Part shown: positions 1 through 12,126 of the stretch, piece after piece
How the letters are laid out: the number at the start of each line of letters is the position of its first letter
Position numbering within the stretch: position 1 is the first letter of the stretch
Assembly: GCA_022592445.1 (NCBI GenBank)
Contig: JABYQR010000113.1
Span: 1-64,000 of the forward strand
Origin: Cytidiella melzeri
Lineage: Eukaryota; Basidiomycota; Agaricomycetes; Polyporales; Irpicaceae
Reading direction: 5' to 3'
DNA: 64,000 bases
The notes under the pieces: generated by a model
Database searches by the model: none
Told to the model about the DNA's origin: nothing
Seen by the model: only the letters and a program-made list of their open reading frames with translations
Program-made: the position numbers and the translations under genes

Positions 1-172
1 TCACAGACGACCACTTTCAAGCCAACAAAGGATCATTCTACAAGTGTGATAACCAACCGTGCCCTAATCAATTAAATCAGTTAGACCCCACTGAAGCCAT
101 CAAACACGAGTACTACACCGAGACCTACCAACCGCCTTCCGAAGAAACCGTCGTCTCATCACCAAAGAAGAC

Positions 173-1423
173 ATGGATCAGAACCAGCAGAACGTTGCTC
201 CCGACACCGCCCCAGCTGCCGCTGCCAACCTGAGTGCTCAGGACATCCTCCACATGTTCGGGGTCCTGACACAAAGAATGGTGGACCTCACCAATCAGGT
301 GGCTGCCTTGGCAGCTGTTCAGGCACCAGCCATTGTTGCGGCCACGCACACGTCCCGAGAACGGAGTATTGTCGAGAAGCCGGTCTCTTTCAAGGGAAAG
401 ACGTCGTCAGAAGCAAGGCTTTTCCGGCATGCTTTCATTGTCTGAGCCCAGAACCAGGGCAAAGCGTTCTTCCAACAGGGCGCGCAAGGCCAGGTCCGGG
501 TGGACAACAACGGTGCGAGGATCTTCAATCCGCACAAACTCATCACCAGCGCCCTGTTGTTCATGCAGGACGACGCTGCTGACTGGGCTTGCTCTCATAT
601 TGAGGAGCTGGCCAGTAGCAAACCAGGTTTTGGCAATAGCTGGGATACGTTTATTGAGGCTTTCAAAGCCAAATTCAAACCTATAGACGCTGTCATGGAG
701 GCCAAGACAAAAATTGCCAACATGAAGCAAGGAAACAAAACCTTTGCCACCCACATCTCCGAGTTTGAGACATGGGCCCCTTGCACTGGCTGGAGCCAGC
801 AGGACCTCTTCGATCGTCTCAAGTCGAGCTTGAGCACCGAGTACTTGCAACGTGTCTCGTACTTTCAAACCCGTGCTGCTATCTATGATGCTCTCAGGGA
901 CCAGTGCAAGGCAGTCGACGCTCAGCTCGCCGATTTGCGAAACAGCACTGGCAAGGTTATAGTGGACAGTTCCTCAGAACACGGCAAGTCCCACCAGCAA
1001 GCGTTCCGCAATCCCAATGCGATGGAGATCGACGCATCCTGCTTCTCCACCTCGTTCGACTCGCTCTTTGCAGGTCTGGGCAAGCAGGAGATCTTCCAGA
1101 AATGGAAGAAGGAGATGAGCAAGCGCTTCTTGGTTTGTGGATCCAAAAACCACAAAAAGAGGGACTCGAAGCACCCTGATGACCCGGTCTGCAACCACTG
1201 CAGTGGCACCGGTCACTGGGGGGCAGTTTGCCTGAAACGGCTCCAAGGCGTCCCTAAGGGACAAAAAGTCGCTGCGACCTTGTCGACCTCGTTGACCGCT
1301 ACTACACCGAAGCAAGATGCATCCAATGACAAGGATGCTAAGATTGTGGCGCTCAAAGACATGTTGGACATCCAGAAGAAGCAGATGGATGAAATGGCTG
1401 CTAAGATCAACGCGGTTTTTTGA
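173..1423 (+). pseudogene. gag: gag of the Ty3/gypsy element, one internal stop
   Basis: Capsid-type protein of about 416 codons that would package the element RNA. It starts at the ATG at 173 and stays in one frame to 1423, except for a TGA at 443-445 in the context FIV-stop-AQNQ, most simply a Trp codon (TGG to TGA). The middle region (about 560-900) has the look of a retrotransposon gag capsid. A zinc knuckle of the form C-x2-C-x4-H-x4-C, reading CNHCSGTGHWGAVC, lies near 1191-1232. The frame ends in a run of six T (1416-1421) that overlaps the pol frame by a few bases in the -1 frame, so pol was probably made by -1 frameshifting. Confidence 0.82.
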
Positions 1424-4400
1424 AAAGGACTCGTGACAAAGCCGCAGCTGAGAGTCCCCCCGGTACCCCGTCCTTGTTTTCCTCATCTTCTACCTCGTCA
1501 TCTTTGTGTACCATAGCAACTCCGTGCCTGTTGTCTACTGTCTCTGCTTGTACTATATCGTCTCTAGACCGGTTATTGTCTCATTTCCGAATACATGTAC
1601 TAGTAAAAGGTCTGAATAGAAGCATTCGCGTTCCTGCCATGATCGATTCAAGAGCTACAGCTTTATTCATCAGTCATCAGTTTGTCAAAAAGCATAAGAT
1701 TATTCAGCACCTGCTCGAAAGGGTTATCTCATTGCATAATATCGACGGAACTAAGAATACAGCTGGCAGATTAGCACACTTTGTTCGCCTTACACTTACA
1801 GTCGGATATCACACGGAAAAGGCAGAGTTTCTCGTCACGGACTTAGGTCCAGAAGACGTCATTCTTGGGCTACCATGGCTCAAGCGCGTAAACCCTACCG
1901 TCAACTGGGAAAAAGGAGGAATGACAATTCCGAGCGGCTCGGAAGAATCTCCAGACGAACCTTTCCAGAAGGTTGACGGTAATCACAAAGAACGTAGGCA
2001 GTGGGTCAAAGCCGGGATTATCCAAGACACCACTGACAAAGACTGGTGTATGGCCGGCTTCACCTACTCTACCAAGCTAGCTGCCGAAGCAAACAAAGCT
2101 AAAGCCCAGCACTCCTTCGAAGACATTGTTCCATCAGAGTATCACAGACATGCCAAAGTCTTCTCTGAGGAAGAGTCTAATCGGCTACCCCAGCATCAGC
2201 CCTGGGACCATTCGATTGATCTCAAACCAGACGCTCCTGAGACGATCAAATCAAAAGTTTATCCTATGCCCCTGAACGAACAAGCCGAACTTCACAAGTT
2301 CATTCAGGAGAACCTGTCAAAAGGTTACATCACGCCTTTTAAGTCTCCAATGGCTTCTCCAGTCTTCTTCATCAAAAAGAAGGACAACAAACTCCGACTT
2401 ATTCAGGACTACCACAAACTCAACGACATCACTGTAAAGAATTGTTGCCCACTACCGCTTGCTACCGACATTATCAACAAGCTCAAGGGTGCAAAGATCT
2501 TCACTAAATTCGATGTTCGTTGGGGATATCACAATGTTTGAATCAAAGAAGGAGACAAGTACAAAGTGGCGTTCGTTACCAACTGAGGACTCTTCGAACC
2601 CAAGGTCATGTTCTTCGGTCTCACGAACTCACCCGCTACCTTCCAAGCTCTGATGGACAACATCTTCGCCAACCTCGTCGCCGAGGGCAAGGTGGCTGTC
2701 TATCTAGATGACATCTTGATTTGGAGCAACAACCTGACGGAGCACCACAAGGTTGTACACAAAGTCCTCGAGCGACTTCAACAGCATGATCTCTACCTTC
2801 GGCCGGAAAAGTGCGAGTTTGAGGAATCTGAGATCGAGTACCTCGGGTTGATCATTTGCGCCGGCAAAGTAGCTATGGACCCTGTCAAAGTCCAAGCAGT
2901 TTCTACGCGGCCTACACCCAAGAACCTCAAAGAAGTTAGAGGGTTCATAGGGTTTGCCAATTTCTACCGCCGCTTCATTCAGGACTTCTCAAAGCACACA
3001 CAGCCTTTACACAACCTGACCAAGAAGGACGCACCGTTTGTCTGGGGTCCAGCACAGCAGACTGCCTTCACGTTGCTAAAGAAGGCCTTTACTACTAAGC
3101 CTATCTTGGCAGTCTGGGACCCTGAACTCCCTACACGTCTAGAAGTCGATGCTTCGGGCAATGCAACCGGTGGAATCATCTCCCAGAAATCAAAGGAAGA
3201 TGGATTCTACCACCCTATCGCCTACCGGTCCGCATCTATGACTGAAGCCAAGCGTAACTACAAAATCTTTGATCGGGAGATGTTAGCCATCACCGAAGCT
3301 CTCAAAGATTGGCGCCATTACCTTGAGGGGCTCAAGGAACCGTTTGAGATTTAGACAGATCACGCAAACCTGCAGTACTGGAAAACTGCACAACACCTCA
3401 CTCGACGTCAAGCACGTTGGTCATTACTCTTGGCTGACTTTAGCTTTGTGTTGGTTCACAAGCCTGGCAGTACTATAATACACGCTGATCCTCTTTCTTG
3501 TCTTCACTCACATGCTGTCACGGACGAAGAAGACAACAAGGATCAGGTGGTACTGAAACCGGAACATTTCCGGATCCTTGCTACCAGTGCACTTGTCACT
3601 GCTTCTCCACTTGAATCAAAGATCCGAGAATGCACGGAACAAGAAGCAGAAGTTGCACAAGCTCTCACTACCCTTCAAAAGAAGGGTCCTCCAAACTTGT
3701 TGGGGTTTACTCGAATGGGAAGAGAGTGACGGACTCATCTATTACAAGGGAAAACTCTACATCCCTAACAACAAGAGCTCCGTCACAAAATCATCAAATC
3801 TTCCCATGACACACCCGCGGCTGGTCATCCGGGCAAACACGGCACCATAGAGCTAGTCTCACAACACTATTGGTGGCCAAAGATGAATGCCTTCGTCGAG
3901 GTTTACGTACTAGGTTGTGATCGCTGTCAACGCTATAAGTCAGCTCCACACCCTAAAGCAGTACTACAGCCTCAGGAAACTCCGGCTGGACCTTGGGAAC
4001 ACGTCGGAGTAGATCTCATCACTCAGCTGCCACCCTCTAAGGGATTCAATTCCTCGCGGTCTACGTTGACCATTACTCCGATCAAACGCACATCATCACT
4101 ACTACCACTAAGGTTAACGCTGAGGGGATTGCCGATCTACACTACAGAGAAGTATTCCGACTTCATGGCATTCCCAAGAAGGTGTTCTCTGACCAAGGAC
4201 CCCAGCTTGCAGCACGCTTCATGCGTGCGCTCTATCACCGCCTAGGCATAGAGACTGGTTTTACGACCGCCTATCATCTGCAAGGAAATGGCAAAGTTGA
4301 ACGCAAAAACCGGGATATTGAACAGTATCTGCGTCTATTCTGTCAGCAACGACAAGACGGCTGGGTCGATCATCTGCCGGCAGCTGAGTTTGCACTCAAC

Positions 4401-5130
4401 TCGCAAGTACATGCGGGTAACTCTCAAACACCGTTTGAAGTCATCTACGGATATCGCTCCGACTTCACCATACCAGTTGGCAAGCGAAGCAATATCCCGT
4501 CGCTTGATGAACGCCTTGACAACATGGCTCGAGTATGTAAAGAGACCGAAGCAGCTCTTTGTCTAAGCAAAGAAAACATGAAGCAACTCTACGAATCTGA
4601 GAAGCGATCTCCACGCGTCTTCCAGGTGGGCAACATGGTTTGGCTGAACACTAAGAACGTCCAGATCCACCAGGCCACCCCTAAACTTGGTCCTCGACAA
4701 CTCGGCCTGTACAAGGTCATCGACGTATTGGTGATCTCGACTACAAACTTGATCTACCTAACTATCTTCAACTCCATTCCGTCTTCCACATCAACCGTCT
4801 AAGTCCCTGGCACTACAACAGCAAAAACGTACCTCCACCTCCTGATCCTATTGTCATAGAAGGTGAAGAACAGTACATTGTCAAAAAGGTGCTAGACAGC
4901 AGGCTATAAGGACGATGGAAGAAACTGCAATTCCTAGTCAAATGGGAAGGGTATTCAGACGGACACAATAGCTGGGAACCGGTTGAAAACCTCGAGAACA
5001 GTCAAGAAGCGATTGACAACTTCTACAAAGCAAACCCCGGAGCGCCCCGGGTCATCAAAGCTTCACTCTTTGCGGATCTCCGCTCGCACTTTCGGGAATT
5101 CAATACCCAGACCAACCTTGCATTCCTTTG
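1420..5130 (+). pseudogene. pol: pol of the Ty3/gypsy element: protease, RT, RNase H, integrase, chromodomain
   Basis: Polyprotein for reverse transcription and integration. The protease region carries IDSRAT near 1642-1660, where the usual D-S/T-G-A motif has Gly replaced by Arg. Reverse transcriptase runs from about 2150 to 2950, with the active-site YLDD at about 2701-2712. RNase H ends near 3420. Integrase shows a zinc-binding H/C region (about 3800-3930), a first Asp in GVDLIT (about 4006), a second in FSDQGP (about 4186) and a downstream GNGKVERKNR Glu. A chromodomain (FLVKWEGYSDG, near 4935) identifies a chromovirus. Stops at 2539-2541 and 2584-2586 fit CGA to TGA, and the one at 3352-3354 fits TGG to TAG. 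Frames also shift near 3.72, 3.88, 4.06, 4.2 and 4.8 kb. Confidence 0.86.
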
Positions 5131-5377
5131 CACGATCTATCCGTCTACATACAATCTTAGCTGGGATGAAGGCAAACACGTCGGTCTGGATATCTCAAGA
5201 ACATCACACTGACGGGTAATGTCGAGTCAACAACACCAGAAGGGGAGAAACTTCCTAGCATCCTTCTGACTAGACAATCAGGGCAATTCTGCTGAATCCC
5301 TGTAGACGGGTAGAAGACCTCTATCACCACAGCACAGTGATGCTTCGCGAGGACGCTCGATTTTAGGAGGGGGGTAA

Positions 5378-6100
5378 TGTCATGGATGGCCTGACTAGCC
5401 CTTAATTCTCGTAATTTACCTCTGGTTTTTATCTGTAAAACTCCGGGCTGCAACCCAGTTGCAACCTTCTCTGCATAAACTCCTTTGCACGTCTATTAAG
5501 CGCCCATATCACGTGGCTTAGACGCTCCACACGGTCACATTACTTGCTACTACGTCACACTGGCATGTGACTTAGCTTAAGTAAGACCACATGGCTACAA
5601 ACACATGGCTCAGCCCATAGCTAGGGTTTGACGTCATAGATACCGTTCACATGGGCTCCTTATTGTTCTTTCCCTATTGTTCTCTTTATGGAAGGATGTT
5701 CTCACAGGTGTGGGAATGGAATACAATAGTTGGTCTCCTTTTACTCACAAGTAGAGTTCTTGGCAAGGTCTAGACAATAGCTATTGTTCTCCTTTAGATA
5801 GTTCTTTTGTTCTTTGTTCACACGGCTTCTTGCAAAGCCTGCCCTCAACATGGTCTGTGCGCAGGTCCCTGAAGTCTATATAAGATACTGCATGTACGCT
5901 CCTAGCCCCCATCTCGGCCTCTTGGTCTTTACTGGGCTAGGTAAGCAAACCCCTCCTGTACTACATAGCTAGTAGTACCCAATACTAACTTGGTGTTTAC
6001 TGGGCTAGACATCTGGATAAGGTTTATAGCTGGTGAGAGTATTGAGCTTCACGCCTACCACCACCACTTTGTCGTCATCCACTTCGTGTCCCTGTTTGTC
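5378..6100 (+). repeat. Probable 3' LTR of the Ty3/gypsy element
   Basis: Begins TGTCATGG directly after the polypurine tract. A TATA-like CTATATAAG at about 5876-5884 would be the LTR promoter, followed by a CT-rich segment typical of R/U5. The end is not fixed, because neither a matching LTR nor a target duplication is visible. Its TGTCA start matches the two solo LTRs in this window, which suggests related LTR families. Confidence 0.55.
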
Positions 6101-6932
6101 ACGTCAAGCCTTGTCTCCGTGTCAGATCAGATTTCACATAGTCACACAGTTGGATCATATCAGCATGCGATGAATTTAAACTTTTGAAAGGGTACGACAT
6201 GGTGTAAAAGACAGGGAGCCAGAGCGGAGAAACAACAGTATGTACATGCAAGCACGAGCACAAAGACGAGTAGAGAACAAGCGCAACAACGAGAGGACAA
6301 AAAGTGTGACAACGAGAGGACAAGGAGGACAACGTGAACAAGCGCTGAGACACTGAGTCACGCTTCAAACTAAGAACAACCTTAAAGACAACACAACCAA
6401 CCACGAAGTGGCAATAGAAGTGTAAAGGTGTGGAAGCGCGGAAGTGTTAAAGTAATGCGAGGTGGTCTAAGAGTCCTAGTTTTACCTGTGCTAACAGAGC
6501 GCCAAGGTTTTTGTGATATAGTTTATATGGAGGGAGCTAGACGGGAAACTACCACGCCTATCGCGGGAAAAAGGGCAAGTCGACGCGGTGAAAGCGAAGG
6601 AGTTATGGCGCGGCTCAAAGAGAACGCGCGGGAGATGTCGCAACTTGTAGGAAAACGGCGCGTGGAGAGACGCAGAAGATAAACGCAGGCGCAATATGAA
6701 TCTCGAACACAAAACGCGGTCGCTGGTGAAGATGAAGTAGTCGCTGTAAAACGCGGGCGCAGTGAAAGTGAACGCAGTAAGCTCGATGCAGTGAAGGTGA
6801 AACGCAACCCAGTAACGCAGTAAAATAACGCAGTTAAAAAGCAAACGCAGTATAACGAAGCCGAAAGGAAACGTCAGAGAAAGATAAGCAAATGGCGCGC
6901 GAGTCGCAGCGGAAGGCTATGTGAGATTGCAG
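6101..6932. other. No gene seen; short iterated AACGCAG motifs
   Basis: No convincing coding region. Between about 6680 and 6865 the sequence repeatedly uses AACGCAGTAA-like words in a degenerate array. Reading frames here are short and of biased composition on both strands. Confidence 0.4.
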
Positions 6933-7460
6933 TCAATTGGACTCGACAGACTGCGCGCGGGGGCGGTAGTGTAGAACAACACCTCCCGAGCGGCGATGCG
7001 TATTACAGGCGAATGCGTGGCCAACGACGACATTGGTAGAGTTGGTAAGATTGAACTGCACTAGTTTGCACTCGTGATCCTCGCCTGCAAAGTCTGGAGA
7101 TAGCCAGCAATCTGGGTGCGGCGTGCGCGGGCGATCGCAGTCGAGCGGGACGAAAGGTCCTGAACGTAGGGGAATTGGGTGGTCGCTCTGAGTGTCGCAA
7201 TAGGAGCAGTTATCAAGCGAGTCTGCGACGGAGGCAACGGACAACGCTGGCGAGGGTGATTTAGGAGTTGATCTCTCAGGGGAGACCGTAGGCGCGGCTG
7301 AGGGTTCTAGCGGCGGCGTGGGCGCGGGGATGATGGGATAACGGCGTAAAACCTCGCACGGGCGCGGACGGTAAGGGCAGCGACCGCTGGGTAAGTGGGG
7401 AACAGTGGGACAGTAGCGGCAGACTCGAGGCGGGTTGTTGTTGTTAGACGCAGCGGACAT
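6933..7460 (-). CDS. Hypothetical Cys/His-rich protein, 175 aa
   Basis: Single open frame from an ATG at 7460 to a stop at 6933. I do not recognise the family. The N-terminus has CRYC followed by a His and further Cys residues (residues about 14-37), then a Pro/Ser-rich linker, then a second Cys/His cluster (YCDTQSDHPIP, a HPDC motif and HECKL) in the C-terminal half. The spacing suggests zinc binding, which is inference. A TATA-like element lies about 150 bp upstream (7611-7619), consistent with minus-strand transcription. It sits between two transposon regions and could be carried by one of them. It has no introns, unlike the host genes nearby. Confidence 0.42.
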   Translation of the reverse strand: MSAASNNNNPPRVCRYCPTVPHLPSGRCPYRPRPCEVLRRYPIIPAPTPPLEPSAAPTVSPERSTPKSPSPALSVASVADSLDNCSYCDTQSDHPIPLRSGPFVPLDCDRPRTPHPDCWLSPDFAGEDHECKLVQFNLTNSTNVVVGHAFACNTHRRSGGVVLHYRPRAQSVESN

Positions 7461-7608
7461 AAACGTGGAAGAGGTCGCAATGAGGCAACACAGAAGAAGC
7501 TACAGCTATGGACACGAAGAGACTCCCTCGATGCAAACGCAAAGCGTAAAGTGTACTCTGGAAACTGGGGTGGGCATTTATTCCTTTTTACGCAGTACAA
7601 ACAACACC

Positions 7609-7620
7609 TTTATATATATC
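7609..7620 (-). promoter_or_regulatory. TATA-like box upstream of the 175-aa ORF
   Basis: The alternating TATATATAT at 7611-7619 reads GATATATATAAAG on the minus strand. It stands about 150 bp before the ATG at 7460, a plausible core-promoter distance. No experimental support. Confidence 0.35.
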
Positions 7621-8367
7621 CTAAAGACCCTCTCCTAAACCTTTCCTTCTATGTCCTAAACCCAAACGCAAGAGCGAGGAAACGGGGTGGCAGAATACTT
7701 CCGTCTGCGGAGGCAAAATGCCCAGCGAGTCGACGCCCGGCGGGACACAGCGTTGGTCAACTCGGAGTAGCGGTGCGCGCGCTTGCGCTGAAGAGGCGCC
7801 AACCGTCGCGAGCAGGTGATGAGGCGCCGTCCAAGAGTTGCACAGCGTGGCGTGATAGGAGCCTTCCTGAAACAGGGTTCGCGCGTCAAGTTTCTTCTAC
7901 CTTTGGTCCGACCCGCATCCGAAACTCTTGGTGGCTGGCCGGCCCATGCTCCGATGCAAAAGGGGCATGTCTGTGAGTCAGATTTCGGTGCGATTCCTTG
8001 GCCTCGGATGTTTCCGGCGCATTGCTCCTTGTCAAGTCCTCGGATCCTCGGCGGACTCCTCGTGACCTCGGTGAACTCCTCGTGCCCGTGACGCTGGGAA
8101 AGTGGAGGGACTTGCCGCTCAGGATGACGCGGACCGCACAAATGGCGGGCTGCTGCCGGGTCTCCGCGCCTAGCCAATTTCCGGGCGTATCAGCGCGACA
8201 ACCACGATTAGATAACAACGCTGTGCATGAACTTCTTGACAGCCCGCTGAACAGAAAGGAGATCAGCGGGGCCCATGAGCAGCACTCTGTCGCAGATGGG
8301 GAACATGTACAAGTCGGCTTCGAGGCAGTTGTTGAAGTACCTGTTGAATTGTTAAGTAACGGTGCCG
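7621..8367. other. No gene seen
   Basis: GC-rich sequence with overlapping short frames on both strands and no recognisable domain, intron pattern or repeat boundary. A TCCTCGG / ACTCCTCGTGA motif is iterated around 8030-8095. Confidence 0.4.
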
Positions 8368-9470
8368 CTAAGATTCAGCAACGACCCACTCTTTGAGAAG
8401 CGTTGCGGCCTGCACATCGGATGCCAACTTGGCCTTGAGCTTGACGTTCGCCTTCTGAAGCTCGTCGACGACGTACTTCCAGTAGGTGTCATCCTTCTTT
8501 GAAGGCCCAGCAGCGCTGCTTGCGCCTTTGGCAGCGGTGTTGGCTTGAAGTTCTCGGTGCTTGAGATAGCACTGACGCTGCAGATTGAGGTTAGCAGGGC
8601 AAACTTCCCTCGAGAGCAACAGGACTTACAAGAAAAGCAAAGCGAACGTAGTGCGAGCAGTCTGTGCTGATGTATTCAGGCACAATGTTGCTGACCAGGG
8701 CCATTATATCTTGTGCCCCTTTGCGCGGCTTATTTTTGTTGGTGCTTGAGACGAGGGACACGGCGATCTGTAGGGCAAGACCAGTGACCATTGAGCCATG
8801 TCAATAGAATATCGCGACTCACCGTGGCCTTGATATCCGATTGATGGCGGGTCATGGCATTGCTTACAATGGTCCGTATTGTCCTCCACTTCTCCATGGA
8901 GTGCAAGGTGACGCAATCGAGCTTGAATCATTCCGGGGACTCCTTGACGAAGGTCTGCGAATGTTTGGAAGTTAGCACATATGACACGCATGCTCTAGAG
9001 CGCACTTACCATGACCGTGTCGACTGCATTCTTGAGGTAGGCAGGAATTGACGGACACATCAAGCACACCAGAACCTGGTTGGTAACATGGGCCTTGTAA
9101 GACTTGGACAGCAAAGTCTCGTCCCTCTTCGCCAAGAGCTGGGCCTTGAGGAGGATGAAGGTCTCGATGCTGCGTTGGTCGGAATCAAGCTGTGGCAGTG
9201 ATGTCAGCAAGTGGGAGGACGGAACAGTGCTACTTACCTGGCTGAAGTGGTTAGCCGCGGTCTCGTTGAGATGGTACTCCAAGCATCTGCTGCGCGCAAA
9301 TGCAAGTGATTGCTTCTTCCTCTCAGGTCCCAGCTCGGGGGAACTATCACGGCGACAACAACAAATGGACCCAACAGGCTGAACGCCAGTGCTGATGGAG
9401 GCAATGGATTTGGTGCCGTCTGATCAGGAAAGTTGCAGGACGTTGTTCAGGCCGGTGTCATCCTCGCTGG
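8368..9470 (-). pseudogene. Companion gene of the DNA transposon, decayed copy
   Basis: Relative of the intact 433-aa gene at 49823-51451. Minus-strand exons: upstream to 9238, 9189-9010, 8954-8823, 8767-8630 and 8577-8368, all joined in phase 0 by 48-55 bp introns. Three splice points fall at the same places in the paralogue: before the exon that begins TFVKESPE here and ETIARHPS there; after DIKAT here and DIKKM there; after VRFAFL here and ARFAYL there. Shared residues include DIMALV against DIVALV. A TGA in the 8954-8823 exon (after KESPE) and an unclear 5' end indicate decay. Function unknown. It lies downstream of the decayed transposase on the same strand, whereas the intact pair is divergent. 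Confidence 0.68.
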
Positions 9471-9474
9471 TGCT

Positions 9475-9491
9475 GGGGGGGGGGGGGGGGG
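9475..9491 (+). repeat. Poly-G tract, 17 bases
   Basis: Uninterrupted run of G at the upstream edge of the decayed companion gene. Similar runs occur at 22276-22293 and 32354-32365. Confidence 0.9.
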
Positions 9492-11379
9492 TAGAAAGAA
9501 GAGGAAGAAGGAAATTGAAGGTTTGAGGCCACAGCTTTGTGCGACGAGGGCATGTTGCCACAATAAAGGTTGTCGAAGAGACTCATGAGAGAGGAAAGGG
9601 TGGTGAACAACCAGTGTGACCTGGAGAAAGGTCAGAAGCGCCCTGCATCAATATAAACGCACTGTGTTTATCTTTGTTTGGTCAACAATGAGGCCACATG
9701 AATTGACCACAACAAGTGAGCATGTTGTACTATTAAAAAGCGAGGCACTAGTTTACATGTGCGAAGAGTCATTTTTGGGCCCAAATGGCGTTGCGCGGGT
9801 CCAGCACAAGAATCGATTGAAAGATTGAGGAGGCACGGCTGAGGGGTGTGGTGGATCGCAATCTGCAACAGGCATGTTGATTGTGTGGGATGGGGGCGGC
9901 GGCGGAATTCATGATTGCATGTTCATTGCATGTGTCGGGTGTGGGGGGAATGGTGGAAGGAACTGCGGCGGTGCAAATGGAGGTGGAAAGAATGGCCCAG
10001 ACTCAGGAATGTGAGGACCTGGCTGTGCTGCTGGCCAAGAAAATGAACGCTGCCATTGTGAATCAGCAAATGCAGCGCCAGTGTTGCTCTCGCGATTTTG
10101 AGATTGAGAGCTGGAAGCAATTGGATTGGTTTGGAAACCTCTGCCTGCTTCCTTCTGCCCACAGAAAATGAGCACATGCGCAATAATTGCAGGAACTGAT
10201 ACTCACATCCATTTCTGTTACCTTGCGCTTTGCACCTTGCTTGACCGAGCTCCGTTGAGGTGTTTCAAATGGTTGTGCAGTCACAGCCCTGCTGTCTGCA
10301 TGTGATGAACATGATCATTAGTGTGTGTGCGGATATACCCTTCATACACAGGGGCTTACCTGGTAAAGGCTGTGTCATGACATTGGACACATTGAACGTT
10401 GTTGGAGTGAGATCTCTCCCAGTGATCGGTGTTGTCATCCTTGTGGTGCTGGAAGGTGGAAGTGCAGCTTTTGATGCAGCTTTTTGAGCTCCCATGTGCT
10501 TCACAGCTGCTTTGCGCACTTCCAAAATTGCTGTGTCAGGGACCACTGGCTCAGCCTGTCGTAGCAATGAAGGAAGAGCTTTAGCAATCTGCTCGTAGTT
10601 GTGAATTGAGTAGATATTGAGTAAGAAATGAGGTGTCTCTGCATGCTGAGCAAGTTGTTTGGTACAATGCTCAGTGAAGGTGTGTTCTTGCCGAGTAGGA
10701 TGCAATGTCACTCCTATGCATTGGGAGTCCGAGTCCCTGCAATTGTGCTGGGTATTGACTGCACATATGATGTCCTGCAATCATCCCTGACTGAGCACAT
10801 ACAGCTGTACAATTGAGTTTAACATACCTGGAGTGTGAGAAGGGCAGTGTCTTGTGTCAAGGTCAGTCGAGGGACTCGAAGCTTCTCATGTCGTGTGTCC
10901 TCTATCTTGAACAGCTGAACAGAGATGTGAGAAACTTGGGAGACATTTTCCAGTGGCACCAGCATCTCAATAACACGTGCAAACATGTACTAAGAGCAGG
11001 AGAAGATTCAATGATAGTGAAACATTTACCAAAACTAAGATAGCTCACCTGATTATCACCATACTTAACAAGAATATCTTTCCCAGTGACAGCTTTATCG
11101 CTGTTGACGAGAGTCATAGACTCAACCTTGAAATAGTGTTGTGTGTCCAGTCCATAGGCAGCAAGTTGAGCTGAGGGTGAGCTGCTAGTGACCGTTGAGG
11201 AGTAGGTTTGTGCCCATGTAACAGACATGGAATGTCTCTGCTGTGACTTGGGTAGGTGTGCAGATCCTAGCATAATTATCAGTACAGTCACAGAGATATT
11301 GTAGCATCTTCAGAATCATACCAGAAATGACAGGCTTGGTTTCTTTATAACCCAGGTGTGCTTTCTCTTCTGGATGATC

Positions 11380-12126
11380 GGTAACAGTTAAGGTTACTAC
11401 TCACCAGATAAGTTGATAAACTGGGGGGAGTTGATGGAGATAGAGAGTTAGAGTGGTGGTGAGCGAAGTACTGGTGGGTACTGAGTAGTCCTGGTTCAAC
11501 AGAGTGGATAAGACTGAGGGGATATGCCCTCAGGAGTGCCTCTATATATACATGAAGGGGAGGACCCCAGGTACTACCCTAAGACCCCTAATACCTACAT
11601 GAGTAAGCGAAGTAATCTACCTTACTAAGCATGCCCTATGCCCTAGTGGTGCCACTTCAATAATCAACCAATAGCAATTGTCCCCATGACCTGACGCCAT
11701 GACCCAGTCCCAAGGCTAGACTTGTTCTAGCTTGTTCTAAGACAAGGCTAGACTTTTCCAGAAGGTTCTAAGAACTATGACATCATCTAATGGAATGTTC
11801 TATACTATGACATCATAGTTCCAGCATGTTCCACAAGGTTCAGAGAGTTCTATCATGTGATACACAGATAAGGAAAGGAGCGCATCAGCGCATCAGAGAC
11901 AGGAGGTGCATCAGCGCATCAATTGATAGGCACTGAGAATAAGCGCCGGAATAAGCGCCTGATAAGCGCCAGATAAGTGCCTGATAAGCGCCAGATAAGC
12001 GCTGGATAAGCGCCTAAATAGACGCCAGATAAGCGCTGGATAAGCGCTTGACAAGCGCTTAAATATTCCCAATAATACCGTTGCCTGGTAAGGCAAGTCT
12101 TGTAGAAACATTGAAAATCTGTGACA
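11380..12126 (-). mobile_element. Solo LTR inserted in the transposase gene, 5-bp target duplication
   Basis: On the minus strand it begins TGTCACAG and ends CTGTTACC, imperfect inverted termini. The word TGATC stands immediately on both sides (11375-11379 and 12127-12131), a 5-bp target duplication. A TATA-like TATATATA sits at about 11543-11550 and the AGCGC-rich iterations lie near the 5' end. With the LTR and one TGATC left out, the flanking reading frame runs straight on and matches the paralogue, which independently fixes both borders. Confidence 0.85.
11935..12062 (-). repeat. Degenerate 10-11 bp minisatellite inside the solo LTR
   Basis: About ten imperfect units of ATAAGCGCCAG / ATAAGCGCTGG. 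Many contain the palindromic core AGCGCT. A related GCGCATCA iteration lies just outside (11880-11925). It occupies the U3-like part of the LTR. Confidence 0.8.

Larger units (their letters stand above)
1..6100 (+). mobile_element. Decayed Ty3/gypsy chromovirus (LTR retrotransposon)
   Basis: The order gag, protease, reverse transcriptase, RNase H, integrase, chromodomain, then a purine-rich tract and LTR-like sequence is that of a Ty3/gypsy chromovirus. The 5' LTR lies left of the window; the first 172 bases look like leader sequence. A polypurine tract (about 5365-5376) is followed by TGTCATGG at 5378, which I take as the start of the 3' LTR. The right border is uncertain (5.99-6.2 kb), because there is no 5' LTR to compare with and no target duplication was found. 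Several nonsense codons and frameshifts mean that this copy cannot encode its proteins. Confidence 0.88.
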
